Assembly (NCBI GenBank): GCA_006937955.1 | Contig: SSNP01000080.1 | Coordinates: forward strand, 1,271,685 to 1,335,684 | Reading direction: 5' to 3' | DNA length: 64,000 bases | DNA from: Pachypanchax playfairii | Taxonomy: Eukaryota; Chordata; Actinopteri; Cyprinodontiformes; Aplocheilidae | In this document: positions 1 through 11,900 of the stretch, one piece after another | Layout of the letters: each line of letters begins with the position of its first letter | How positions within the stretch are numbered: position 1 is the first letter of the stretch | The notes under the pieces: generated by a model | The model's input: the letters and a program-made list of their open reading frames with translations, nothing else | Databases searched by the model: none | Told to the model about the DNA's origin: nothing | Position numbers and translations under genes: made by a program

Positions 1-1438
1 ATTAAAAACAAAAACATTTTGTATTCTGTCACTTATCTTTGCAACTATAAATATCTGGTACACATAGAAAACTGACTTCATCTGCAAATTTCCAGTTTCT
101 CACCACAATGAGCATCAGTTCTTGAAACCGAGTTTGTGATCTTTATCAAAAATAAAACTGTCTTGTGGGAGTGAAGTGATTGTACTTTTTACTGCATGGA
201 AGGCCAAATTTAACCAACAAATACAATTTCAAGTTACAACAAAAATAATTAAAAGGACACAGATGTGTAAATGTGACACATTTTTGTCAAAAAAACAGTA
301 AATAAGTAAATTGTACACTCTATGATTTAAAATGATATTTGAAAGTTGTGACAGAAATAATTCTCTCCATTTGTGCTTGATGAGATAAACAGTTGCTGTA
401 AAACTATCGGCCCGCATCACTCACACAGATCTGATTTAAGACATAAGGGTTAGCAGCTCCTGTCTGGGAAAGAAAGGCACAATACAACGACAGAACATCA
501 AAATCATTTTTAAATATAACATAAATAAAACTGTGTTAGATGTTAGTGTTGGATTGTAATTTCATCTTTTAGTAAAGATCTTAGAACTCTGGCAGTGATT
601 TTCTGAACTTCTGTAAGCAGAACAATCCACCAGTTTTTCCTCACACGTTTAGAGACATGCAAATCATTAATATACTCTATAAAATAGTTTAATATAATCA
701 TAATTCTGGCAGGTATCAGTGCAACAAAAGCAGTCAGGATAAAAAAAAAATCATATACTTTTTCACATGGCAACAACACAAAGAAGGACCTTCATTTTTC
801 TAATTTACAAGAAACAAAAATACCCCAAAACGTTCCCTCAGGTTCTCACACACATTTACACACACACACACCCCTCGTCACTTCACCCCTTGAAAAAACA
901 AAGTGCATTTCAAATCTCCAGACACCCACCTCGTGGACATTTAGGTCAAACTAACATGGACCTAGTTTTTAAGTTTGACCTGCACTCTGCAGAAGAAGCA
1001 ACTGACTCCAAAATAAACCCAAAGTTGAAAAGAACAAAATCATTCAAAGCCTGTTTATTTTTTTCCTCAAAAAAGTTATTTGGATTGAGTCGTCAGAATG
1101 TTTATCTGGCTTCATGTGTTCTTTTTATGTAAAGTATAATTTCTGCTGTTTCAGACCTGAATTTTTGAGCAAGGCATACCTGTGGAAGAAAACACACATG
1201 TATTTAAATATCTTTAAATAAATCTGCTTCCCAAATAGATTTGATGACAAATTGTCACAGTTTTAAATCTTAGAATTGTAGTTTTAGGTGTAAATGTGCA
1301 CATCTGTTAGAAACATGTCAGTTACCCCTTTAGCACATGTGCAGGCTAAACCCAGTTAGGACCTTGTTTGAGTGAAAATGAATAAAAAGAAAGAAAAAAA
1401 AAAGCTCTAAGTGATGCGAGTTGTCCATCTTTTCGCCC
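1..1438 (-). other. ikzf4: 3' flank / probable 3' UTR of ikzf4
   Basis: This AT-rich stretch lies directly downstream of the ikzf4 stop codon on the minus strand. It has no open frame with family similarity, and the short ORFs in it are low-complexity and AT-driven. A short CA-rich tract sits near 850-880. It is read as 3' UTR and downstream flank. The poly(A) site could not be fixed from sequence alone. Confidence 0.5.
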
Positions 1439-4400
1439 TCAGTCACTGATGTGCTCTCCACGGACGATGTGTGAAGAAAATTCATATCGGTCCTGGCTGC
1501 GATGGCCACAGATGTTACACTCAAAAGGTTGTCGAAAACCATGGCAGCCCATGTGGATGGTAAACATGACATGATCAAGGAAAAGCACACGGCAGTGCTC
1601 GCAGCGGAAGGAACGCACAGCCCGCCCCTCCCCGTCAACAACTCTGAAAGTCTCCCTGGAAGTGGAGGAGGGTGCGGTAGGTGAGGTGGAGGTTGGAGCG
1701 AAAGCGGGGGGGGGGGGGCCTGGGTGTCCTGAATCTCCTCTTTCAATTTCCTGGTCTTTGGCGTGGCTGGGGCTGTGTCTATCCCGATTTCTGTGGTGGA
1801 AAGGGGGCGCTGGCCTTGTGATATGGTTGTTAGAGTGGATGAGGTGTTGCCCATTGTTACTGTGCAGGGTCACAACAGGAGCTGTGCTGTTGCAAGGCTC
1901 ATCTGGCATACTTTCTGTGTCCGTAGAGTCCTGAAAACCATTGCTAGGTGAGGGTGCATGACTTCGACCGGTGGGCAGGTCTTCATGGCCCTCAGCTGCC
2001 TCCCTTCCCCCTATATCTACAGGCCCCAGGCCGGCCCCAGTGCCTATACAATCCAGCCTTGGCCCTAGAGCAACAGAAGTGTGAGTGGAGCTGTGGATCG
2101 GCCTGAGTTCTGTCAAACAAGAAGGGTGAGTGGTGGGCAGGTGGAGAGGCCTAAGTTTCTCTGATAATCCTCCATTATTACCTGTTACACCTGTTGTGTA
2201 TTCCCCTCCAAGGCCAGTAAAGTGTGAAACTTCAAGGTCTCCTGCTTGCATGTCCTGGCCTTTATCCAAATCAGTGGTTGGCTCATAAGGTCCATCTGCA
2301 AGGTTGAGGCGGATGTGCTTTTGACCTGCAACACAGAGATCGACTGTCTTATGATACTGTAGAGTGAAGATCTCTGAACAATTATACACCAAAATAAAAA
2401 AATAGACAAATAATTCATTGTAAAGCTCACTTTGATGTTTGTGTAAGGAAGCTTTACAATCAGCTTACCATGTTTGCATTCGTTGTTGAGGAGTTTAATA
2501 ATAATGTTTAAGAAATGTCGCTAACAAAACATTCAAGTTTGACTTCACATTTTTTTAGCATGTGTTGATGTTAAGTAATGAATTTAGCTCTGTTGGTGTC
2601 CTAAAACCATCCACACTGATGCTAATTGCTCACCTACAAATTTTTGTGGTGTGGATCTTTTGCGTTTGGTGATGCTGTTGGCGAGCCGATCAATAAATGC
2701 CACCTTGTCTGAGGAGGGTTGCAGAAGAGAGTCTGGTACAAACTCTAGCTCTCTCATTTCCTCTCCTGGACAGAGTACAAACAAATTGTTATGTTTTTTT
2801 TTTCTTTAAATTGTTTTAATGTATTTATTTTTTTATTACCCCAGAAGATTTTTAAATCTATCTAATCCATCTTTTGTGACTATGAGAGGAGGATTCTATG
2901 CATCACCTTGTTAAGGAGATAATTACATTTCTAACTAGGACAGCCCTTTTCTTGGACGTGGATACGATGTGTCACCAGTCTGTTAAATTAAATGTTTATA
3001 CTGTACCTAAATGTTGTGCATTATTCAGTGGTTGTGACTCCAGACTCTGTAAGTAACCATGGCAACGTTCACGATGCTCCTCCAGAGTGCTCTGCTGCTT
3101 GTAACTACGGCTGCAGTAACTGCATTTATATGGCTTCCCCACGGTTGGAGAAGACACTGGAGACAAATCAAGAAGACAAAATTTTAATTGTAAATATTCA
3201 CTTTTACTGAAGAGAAATCCAAATGATCATCAGGCCTGAATCTGTCGTACCTGCATGAGTGCGTAAGTGGCCAGTGAGGGCGTCACGTCTTCGACAGGCA
3301 TAACTGCAAAAGGGGCATTTGAAAGGCTTCTCCCCCGAGTGCAGCTTGATGTGACGGAGCAGGTTACCCTTTTGGGTGAATGAGGCGCCACACTGATTGC
3401 ACTGAAATGGTCGTTCCCCTGTGGATAGGTCAAATCTGTCAGGCAAATATTGTGCAAGGGGATTTAAAGTGCTTCCATGAATCCAAGCAGCTTAAATTCT
3501 GCTTGACTGTTGGATGATGGTCTGCAAGTAATGTCTCAATATTTTGGTGCTTTATCACAAAGAAAAAATATTGCATCTTCATATTTCTAAACATGATCTA
3601 AAGCCCAATGTAGTACTCCTTTAATTCATATCACACGGAGAAAGTTGCAACATTTAAGACATCACCCACTTCTACCTCAAAGTAAAGACTGGATGACATC
3701 ATTTCTAATCTGAACATGTCAGAACAGAAACTGAAGACTGCCAAAAAAACCCACATATTAAACAGCCCTGATTTTAAACCAAATCTAATAATCACTTCAC
3801 AATTAAGATGTGGGGTCCCAACACATTCTCCATCATAGTGAAAGATAAATTTGTGAGTGAAATTATTCACCTGAACTAACTAATCAGTCACCTGTATGGC
3901 TGCGCTTGTGCACCATGAGAACATTAGGTCCAATGCAGATCATTCCACAAATGTCACACTTGAGCTTTCCATTTGGCAGTCTGGTAGCTCCAGCTGGCAT
4001 GGTTTCAGGATTAGCGAGCTCCCTGTAGCCTCCACCAGACTCTGATCCCTTCCCTGGACCTCCTTCCTCTACCTGCTCAGCTCTCTCATCCTCATTACTG
4101 CGACCTAAGTCTTCATCGCTGTACAGCTCCACTTTAATAGAGTTAGCTGCAGAGGCACAGAGTCCATTAGGATAATGCATGTCCTTTGTCATGTGGGCTG
4201 TCTCTGTAAGTTTTATTCAAATCTATGTGAAGAAATGCATCAAGTTTGATCCAGTAGTAAATCAGATATGCATAGTGTTTCAAGGCAAGAAAGACGGACA
4301 GTAATATAAGAAATTATACTCATAAACCGTAGGCATTTCTCACTTACCGCTGAGGGAGCGTCTGGGAGAGTTCTCCTTGCTGTTTGGGGTGCTCACTGTT

Positions 4401-4581
4401 GCACCACCAAGGGCCCCAGAAAACTCTCTTTCCAGTGATGAGTCACCACTACCTGAAACCACGAAGAAAATAAATCAGGATTTCATCTAAAAACAAACTA
4501 CCTCTAGAAAGCAGATATAATGATCATAAAATATACATTACCTGATATGTAGGATCGGCCATTACAGTCATCTACATCCAT
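1439..4581 (-). CDS. ikzf4: Zinc-finger protein Eos (Ikaros family 4), 578 aa in 7 coding exons
   Basis: Ikaros-family DNA-binding repressor acting in the nucleus. Minus-strand coding exons: 4581-4542, 4452-4348, 4146-3892, 3418-3251, 3156-3007, 2765-2634, 2325-1439; all junctions are GT-AG and phase-consistent. The start MDVDDCNGRSYISG leads into GDSSLEREF, as in vertebrate Eos. Four N-terminal fingers lie at about aa 110-223 and the two C-terminal dimerisation fingers at 523-578. Three blocks are diagnostic for Eos rather than Ikaros, Helios or Aiolos: SSPTVGKPYKC with QQSTLEEH in finger 4, the linker FIDRLANSITKRKRSTPQKF, and SPSNGFQDSTDTES. Length is close to the human protein (about 585 aa). 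A 13-bp C run in the last exon encodes four prolines. Finger 2 reads FQCNQCG, where human Eos, as I recall it, has FHCNQCG. The gene is divergent from the Rheb gene. Confidence 0.93.
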
Positions 4582-5300
4582 ACTAGTTCAAGCTGAATCC
4601 TGAAAGAACATTTAAGTCATGAATTCTGTCTCACACGCTATACAAACACAACTGAACTTTATAACACAATAAAACTATGTATTGTGGAGAGTAGCAGACA
4701 GGTGGAGTTTCACATCACGAAGGAATATATTCAGATTTTTTTCTGTCCAATTAAAATCCCAATTAAGATTAATTCAGACACATTTAATTGCAACATTAGA
4801 AAGAATAACGTAATAAATCACACTTTTATTGTACCTTTATTTTATAGATAACTACTTATGGAAATATTAGATTAATAGTAACAAAAAGCTCACAGATTTT
4901 GGAGCATTATGAACTATAACTTTAGCGCTAACCACAATACACAGAGGATTAGCTCATAAATAACCTCGGTAGCAGTTAAGTTTGGTACGAGTCTAAACTT
5001 ACAATTCTCTGACAGCCTAATGAACTCACAGCTGACTTTATTTAATGTTTATTCTATCTAAATCTATTTGAAATCGTGACCGCGATACATGAATACAGCG
5101 TTTATATGACGGTGGCGTCGAGGTAACATGGGTTAACGGGCCTGATGGCTAACGTTAGCTCACTAATAACAAGTTAGCTAAACTTAACACCACAATTAAA
5201 CAATAATCTGCACTTACCGACGGCTTATTAAAAACACTGGCCAGTATTGCCACTAAGTAATATAAGCAAGGACGTACGGAGACAGCATTGATTTGTGATA
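4582..5300 (-). promoter_or_regulatory. ikzf4: ikzf4 5' UTR intron, noncoding first exon and promoter region
   Basis: Eighteen bases upstream of the ATG there is a 3' splice site (TTTCAG, coding exon beginning at 4599), so the leader is spliced. A matching donor (CGGTAAGTG on the minus strand, exon end at 5218) lies 620 bp upstream. A noncoding first exon probably runs from roughly 5,220 to 5,300. The surrounding 5,080-5,420 is richer in CpG than the flanks. The exact transcription start is inferred, not seen. Confidence 0.55.
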
Positions 5301-6286
5301 TTAACTCACTGTCTATCAATAAACTCTACATTCGGATCTGTTCGACGTCATGTTTCATGCTAACACAACAAACAACCCTTAGCATTCTGTTTCTGTAGCG
5401 GTTGCTATGGCAGCCATCGCCTCCCAATGGCTACGGCTAATCAAGCTATAGTGGTTAGCTTGCTAAAACACGGACAGCTAAAGATCATGTTAAAACGCGT
5501 GACTGTACAGACTCTAATGCATCGCATGTCCTTTCCAATGCCGTTTATTCATGTTATTTTGGATTTTCATTACCTGTTTGTGACTCACTGCAACATCCAT
5601 CCCCCGGCAGTTTTTCCCTCTGGCTTCCGGTGTTGTGCCGAAGAAAAGGCCCCCCTGCGGACGGATAAATTCTTCAGCATTTTTCTTCATAATATGATAT
5701 CAATATCTCCCATGTGCTTGTTATAAATAATCTGTCATGACACAAAGCCCAAGCGTCTGACCAGAAATTTAATTCCACAGAATTCTGACTGTAACATAAA
5801 TATTCTATAATGTTCTCTGAAGGAATGAACCTAGTGAAAGTGTAAATACAAACAATTATATACAGCTAAATTACTTTTCTGACACTATACAAAATAATTA
5901 CAATACAATCCAGTAAAAAAAGGAACAAGAGGCGTGTTTCGTTGGCTAATTTGACAAGGTTTTCTACCGAAAAAGTGCCACCATCAAGAAAATTCACAGA
6001 AAGTCATGTTATATAGCGCCCTCTGGTGGCAGAACTATGTAATTACAATTGATAATAGATCAAGCTAGACGAACTATAGTATATTACTACTTTGGGTATA
6101 TACAGAATAAAAGCTCTAGAAGATGACGTATCATTTGGATTGAACCTAGAGAAATCATAAAAGATAAAGAGATATTAAATTAACTGTGATACCAAAACAA
6201 TAAAATATAACTAATTATTTTCATCTGAAATACCAAAATACTAGTTTGTAATATGTGATTTATTTTGAATAAACCTAAAGGAAGTT
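5301..6286. other. Intergenic spacer upstream of ikzf4
   Basis: This spacer separates the divergent ikzf4 and Rheb genes. A 99-codon plus-strand frame at 5427-5726 has no family similarity, and its composition is unlike the neighbouring exons. I see nothing else in it beyond AT-rich sequence. Confidence 0.4.
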
Positions 6287-6595
6287 CATCCATCCATCTA
6301 TTATCTTTACCCACTTGTTCCTGTTCAGGGTCACAGGGTGCTGGTGTCTATCTTCAGCTGAGCAAGAGGTGGTTTTACACCTGGACAGGTTGCCAGTCCA
6401 TCACAGGATCACATGTAGACAAACAACCTTTCACACATAGGGACAATATAGAGTTAACCAATTCACCTCAAGCTTATTTTTGGTCTGTGGGAGCAAGCTG
6501 GAGTCCTTGGAGAAAACCCACACATGCACAGGGAGAACATGCAAAATTCACTCTTCAAACTCTGGACCTTCTCGATATCAAGTCATGGCAGGCTA
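6287..6595 (+). repeat. Dispersed teleost repeat ('CATCCATCCA...CTGTGGGAG' family)
   Basis: It begins with CATCCATCCATC and continues through the landmarks of a very common fish interspersed repeat: GTTCCTGTTCAGGGTCACAG, ACACCTGGACAGGTTGCCAG, TTCACACATAGGGACAATA, GTCTGTGGGAGCAAGCTGGA and ACATGCACAGGGAGAACATG. The 3' end (usually an 'AACCCGGGACC...GCTGTGAGG' segment) is missing. Shorter or diverged relatives occur near 34,040, 38,985, 54,640 and 55,085. Confidence 0.75.
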
Positions 6596-7250
6596 TTCTG
6601 TCATAAAAAGTATACACAATATTTCAAATAAAAAAACTAATGAATGAATAAATTATGAGTTAAGAGAGCGGAAGACATATGATCCTGTCTCTCACTTTTT
6701 CCACTCACTATATTTGTAAACAAAAGTCCTGTAATGTTCAAGTTTTTATTTATTTAGACTTTGGTTCCTTTTTCACACATTTTCAATCCATTACCTTGAT
6801 ATCAGAAGAAAGAAAGATATCAGAAGATATTCAGAAGAAAGTTTCTCTTTATTAGGTCACTTCATTAACTCTCACCTGTAAATCATTCAGACATAACTTG
6901 TGTTGCACTGACACTTATCTGTTTTTTTACCAGTAACCTGTCACAGAGACACAAGTGTTAGATTTTTTTTTGTTTAATCTATAAAAAATACAATAGATAA
7001 CAGATCAAATGACAGAAAAGTAAATTTTTTGTTTTGCCCTCTACAAGAACACAACCTGAAAATTTCCCATGAAGTTTCTGTAAATGTGCATCTTTCTTAA
7101 CAAAAAAATTAAAAACTTGCGAAACATTTGTTTGAAGGCAGCTGTGAGTCTCAGTCTCTAGTTATTATAAAGAACTTCTCACTACAGATTGTGTGTGTAG
7201 GTCCTGGAAAAGTCTAAAATAGAAAGATGTCAGCAACATACATGTACAAA
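6596..7250. other. AT-rich intergenic spacer before the Rheb promoter
   Basis: AT-rich sequence with short homopolymers and an imperfect direct repeat (AGAAGAAAG / AGAAAGATATCAGAAGATATTCAGAAG at about 6805-6840). I see no coding potential. Confidence 0.4.
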
Positions 7251-7302
7251 GAGTGACCTCTGCTGTAGGAACACGCGTGAATGCGTGTTCATGTCATTTC
7301 TC

Positions 7303-7314
7303 TGACGTCACGTG
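7303..7314. promoter_or_regulatory. Overlapping CRE and E-box in the Rheb-gene promoter
   Basis: A perfect cAMP-response element (TGACGTCA, 7303-7310) overlaps a canonical E-box (CACGTG, 7309-7314). It sits about 365 bp upstream of the Rheb start codon. The motifs are directly visible. Occupancy by CREB/ATF or bHLH factors is inferred from the motifs only. Confidence 0.5.
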
Positions 7315-7575
7315 TTTTACGACGGTGTGCTTACACAATGGCAATTTCCGTCAGTTGGACTCGCCGATCGTGACCGCGTTGAACTCGCTTTTTCGTTTGT
7401 GTTTTTCTGATAAAACAGCAGTTTTCTCGTTTCAAAAACATCTAAACACGTCGATACCCACAACAGAGTGAGAAAGGAGAGTGTTTTCTGAGATAAACAC
7501 AGGTTGTTTGCGTTATCTGAACTCTGAAACTCCAGCGCGCGAGGCCCAGCGGAAAGCTCCAAAAAGTTTGTTGTG

Positions 7576-7585
7576 GTCACGTGAC
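7576..7585. promoter_or_regulatory. CLEAR-type palindrome GTCACGTGAC upstream of the Rheb start
   Basis: The 10-bp palindrome GTCACGTGAC matches the CLEAR/M-box consensus bound by TFEB, TFE3 and MITF. It lies 92 bp upstream of the first Rheb ATG, in a locally CpG-rich stretch, which is a typical proximal-promoter position. Function is inference; the motif is certain. Confidence 0.5.
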
Positions 7586-7628
7586 ACGAGACGAATGTGG
7601 CGATAAAAGTTTGTTTAGACTGTAAACT

Positions 7629-8918
7629 AGGTGGCGTACTACGTTTTCAGAACATTTTGAACACTGTTTTCACCACGATGCCTGCACCAAAATACCGAAA
7701 GATCGCCGTTATAGGTTACCGTTCCGTAGGTGAGTACAGCTAATCAGCTAACATGCTAATATCGGTGCTTTGTTTTCTGTTCCAGAATGTCGGACCATCA
7801 TCAGCAAACACAGTCTTATCTGTGTTGTTGTTTTCTGCTGCGCACATTTTCCTCAACTACATTTCACTCAACAATATTTTGACCTTATAATTTTGTTTCT
7901 CAATGTACAAATGAAAATAAAAGTTCGCTCCGCCGGTGAAATCCTTGTAAAATTAGCTGATTTCCAGCAAAGTTGCGCTGATGAAAAGAAACCAACCTTT
8001 ACCTGGTTTTGTATGTTGCGACACATTTTGTTGCTCATTCCGGAAAATATTTACCCGTTTAAATAGTTCAAGTACCGCTAAGTTTTGTTTCTGTTCTGTA
8101 CATTAGATCAGGACTCAGGAGCCACATGCGGCTTTTCGTGGCTCCTTGTAACTTTGATCAAAATCAACACGAACCTGAGTAACAACAAGAAATGGATCGT
8201 TTTAACAGTTTTATCCTTTCAAGTTTGTTTGATGCCACTTGGAGAAAATTGCAACAAAGACTCGATAACAGACGGATACCNAGGTGGCGTACTACGTTTT
8301 CAGAACATTTTGAACACTGTTTTCACCACGATGCCTGCACCAAAATACCGAAAGATCGCCGTTATAGGTTACCGTTCCGTAGGTGAGTACAGCTAATCAG
8401 CTAACATGCTAATATCGGTGCTTTGTTTTCTGTTCCAGAATGTCGGACCATCATCAGCAAACACAGTCTTATCTGTGTTGTTGTTTTCTGCTGCGCACAT
8501 TTTCCTCAACAATATTTTGACCTTATAATTTTGTTTCTCAATGTACAAATGAAAATAAAAGTTCGCTCCGCCGGTGAAATCCTTGTAAAATTAGCTGATT
8601 TCCAGCAAAGTTGCGCTGATGAAAAGAAACCAACCTTTACCTGGTTTTGTATGTTGCGACACATTTTGTTGCTCATTCCGGAAAATATTTACCCGTTTAA
8701 ATAGTTCAAGTACCGCTAAGTTTTGTTTCTGTTCTGTACATTAGATCAGGACTCAGGAGCCACATGCGGCTTTTCGTGGCTCCTTGTAACTTTGATCAAA
8801 ATCAACACGAACCTGAGTAACAACAAGAAATGGATCGTTTTAACAGTTTTATCCTTTCAAGTTTGTTTGATGCCACTTGGAGAAAATTGCAACAAAGACT
8901 CGATAACAGACGGATACC
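7629..8918 (+). repeat. Tandem near-identical duplication split by a single N
   Basis: Positions 7629-8280 (652 bp) are repeated as 8282-8918 (637 bp), separated by one N at 8281. The copies are essentially identical apart from a 15-bp indel: the first has CTCAACTACATTTCACTCAAC where the second has CTCAAC. The duplicated unit holds the Rheb start exon, its donor and the proximal half of intron 1. The N exactly at the junction, plus allele-scale divergence, argues for unresolved haplotypes in the assembly. Confidence 0.85.
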
Positions 8919-11900
8919 TGAGACACTTTTAACAAAGTCAAACGAATAGTTTCAAACCAAAGTCAAAGTTGTGGCCTTTTGTAATAAATGATCAAATTGC
9001 ATCCATCCAATCAGTTTTTATAACAGCAGGATCCTGGTGGAGGCTGGTGTTTATCTCCAACAGCATAAAAAACAGTCTGTTTGTTTTTATAAACATAAAG
9101 GTGGAACTTAAATACTTTAAGTGTGTGACTTATTGTATAAAATATTTTATCTTAATTTTAAGGCTATTTACAAATTAAATTTATTATGAGTGTTGTAAAA
9201 ATGACTCTTTTAATCATAAAGGTTACAGATATCTGCTCTAAATGATTAAGAATCCCAGATCAATGTGCAAGCTCTTTCAACTTTTTTTAAAATCATATAT
9301 TTACTTCGATAAATGATGTAGTTAATAAAAAAGTTATGTGAAGCTGCTAAAAATATCTCCTGATATTCAGTGTCCTTGATATTTATTCATAGTTCAAATT
9401 GTAATTTAAAAGTTAGGTTAAGAAGTTTTTGGAATGTATTTGGTTTAACTGTAATTTGCAGCAGCGACTCATGCAACATTTTAGTTGAATTTATTTTATC
9501 TCCAGTCTTTTTAAAGCTGGTTTTTAAGTCTTNTTGTAATAAATGATCAAATTGCATCCATCCAATCAGTTTTTATAACAGCAGGGTCCTGGTGGAGGCT
9601 GGTGTTTATCTCCAACAGCATAAAAAACAGTCTGTTTGTTTTTATAAACATAAAGGTGGAACTTAAATACTTTAAGTGTGTGACTTATTGTATAAAATAT
9701 TTTATCTTAATTTTAAGGCTATTTACAAATTTATTATGAGTGTTGTAAAAATGACTCTTTTAATCATAAAGGTTACAGATATCTGTTCTAAATGATTAAG
9801 AATCCCAGATCAATGTCTTACACCTTAAATAAGTGACACAAGAAATGGCATAAATATCAACAGTGCAGCACAATGTGTTTACCTGTACACCAACATTACC
9901 ACTCAGTTTTAAACTGTTATATGTTGTTTTTTGTGTTTTAGGGAGATTTATTGATTATATTTCAGTTCATGTGACAGCTGTTAAAGTGAATAAAATATAG
10001 TTAAACTTGATGAGTTGGCAGAATTGAATGTGCATTTGTGGTGTTTCAAAGATTTCTGACAAGTATAATTAATATTAGATATTTTAATCCAATTTATGAT
10101 GAATAATTTGGAAATGTTTTAAAAGAATCACACTGTATCTGTTTTCCACAGGAAAATCCTCCCTTACGATACAGTTTGTAGAAGGACAGTTTGTGGACTC
10201 TTATGATCCCACCATTGAAAACAGTAGGTGTCGTTTTATTGTTCACTTATAGCTTTAAAACCTGACTGTAGTTTTATATGAAACATCTGTCTGTTTTTCA
10301 CTGCAGCCTTTAACAAAATGGTTAACGTGAAAGGTCAAGACTACAATCTACAGCTAGTTGATACAGCTGGACAAGTAAGTAACTAACAATCTTCGGAAAC
10401 TCATTTTTTATGACTCAGTTCTACAGATACCACAGACTTGTTTAAGGAATATATTGTTATGTTTAATGTGAAACTCTTTTCTCTCTGTAGGATGAGTACT
10501 CAATTTTTCCCCAGTCCCACTCAATGGACATTCATGGTTATGTCCTCGTCTATTCAGTGACTTCCATGAAAAGGTAAGTGATAATAATAGTAATAAATGG
10601 TGTCTGTACATCCAGCTGATAATCTGTTTCTGTATAATAAACCAGTACTTCATATGACTTCTATGTATTTGTTCAGTTTTGAAGTTGTGCAGATTCTACA
10701 CGACAAGCTGCTAGACATGGTGGGAAAGATTCAGTAAGTTTAGTTGGTTTATTACATTTTCTGAAATTTAAAATTTTATCAGTAGATATTTTGTGACCAT
10801 ATTGTCTTTTTAGGGTCCCAACTGTTCTGGTAGGAAACAAAAAAGATCTCCACATGGAAAGGTGAGAGTTACTAAAATAAGATAAATCAGTTATTTTTTG
10901 ACCTGTTGACACAATATAGATTTATATTGCTGCTTTTGTTAAGCCTGTTTTCCCTCCAACATGAGGAGACCCACATGTGACATACCTGCTCTGTGATTGG
11001 TCTAAACCATGGAATTGCATAAAGGAGTAAAAGATACACATGTGAACCAACATACATGATGTCAGCCTCTGAAAACCTGAACAGGACATATGTGAACTGA
11101 CACATGGTGAAACAGGTTCTATATTGGTGCTTGAAATCTTTGAATTTTTTAATGAAGGATTTTTCATGTTTTTTAAGAGTCTGTGGTCAGAATAGGGTTA
11201 AAGTGATGATTCAGCATCAGACAAAGATTTGGACACACTTGTCCTTTCATTGTGTCCAAATGTTTGTCTGAAACTGAGTCATCCGTCTGGTACTTAACCC
11301 ACTAAACTAAAACTCCAACCTTTGTTTCAGATATTTAAACAGCTCTTTGACAAATCAGCAGCTTCATGTTTCTGTGACAGTTTTTTGACACCTGCAGACA
11401 GGTTACAGGTAGATTTATGTCAGGAGACGTGAGTCTATGATGCACATATCAACATTATCATATGAAAGTAACATAGTAATACAAAACATGGATAGGATTT
11501 AATATTTACCTTTTTAATCTGTTTTTTTAATTTTTTTATTTAACCTTATTTCACCAGGAAAGTCCCATTGAGGTAAAAACCTCTTTCTCAAGGGAGTCCT
11601 GGCCAAGAGGCAGCAAAAGTTACAGGCAATTTACATATTACCAATTATACAAAACAAATAATTAAAAACAATTACAACTAAAAGAAGACATCTCAAAATC
11701 TCTCACTCTGGACTTAAAACCGTTAAAAGAAATAAGTTGCGATAGTTTCCAGTCTCTCTCCAAAGAGTTCCAAGGAGATGGAGCGGAATAGACAAAGGCC
11801 CTTTTTCCCAGTTCTGTACGGGCAAATGGAACAGAGAGCATCAAGTGTTCATTTGATCGCAAAGAATAAGAATCAACACATTTCTGTTAGATTAAGTCAC

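Noticed and set aside
2992..3210. 72-codon plus-strand frame over an ikzf4 exon
   Set aside because: It is the antisense of the zinc-finger-4 exon (3007-3156).
5427..5726. 99-codon plus-strand open frame in the ikzf4/Rheb spacer
   Set aside because: No recognisable domain, no splice or poly(A) context, and composition matches spacer DNA. It begins close to the ikzf4 promoter region by chance.
7770..8704. Two similar open frames of 98 and 93 codons (7770-8066 and 8423-8704)
   Set aside because: They are the same intronic sequence seen twice because of the N-flanked duplication. They lie wholly within Rheb intron 1 and carry no known motif.
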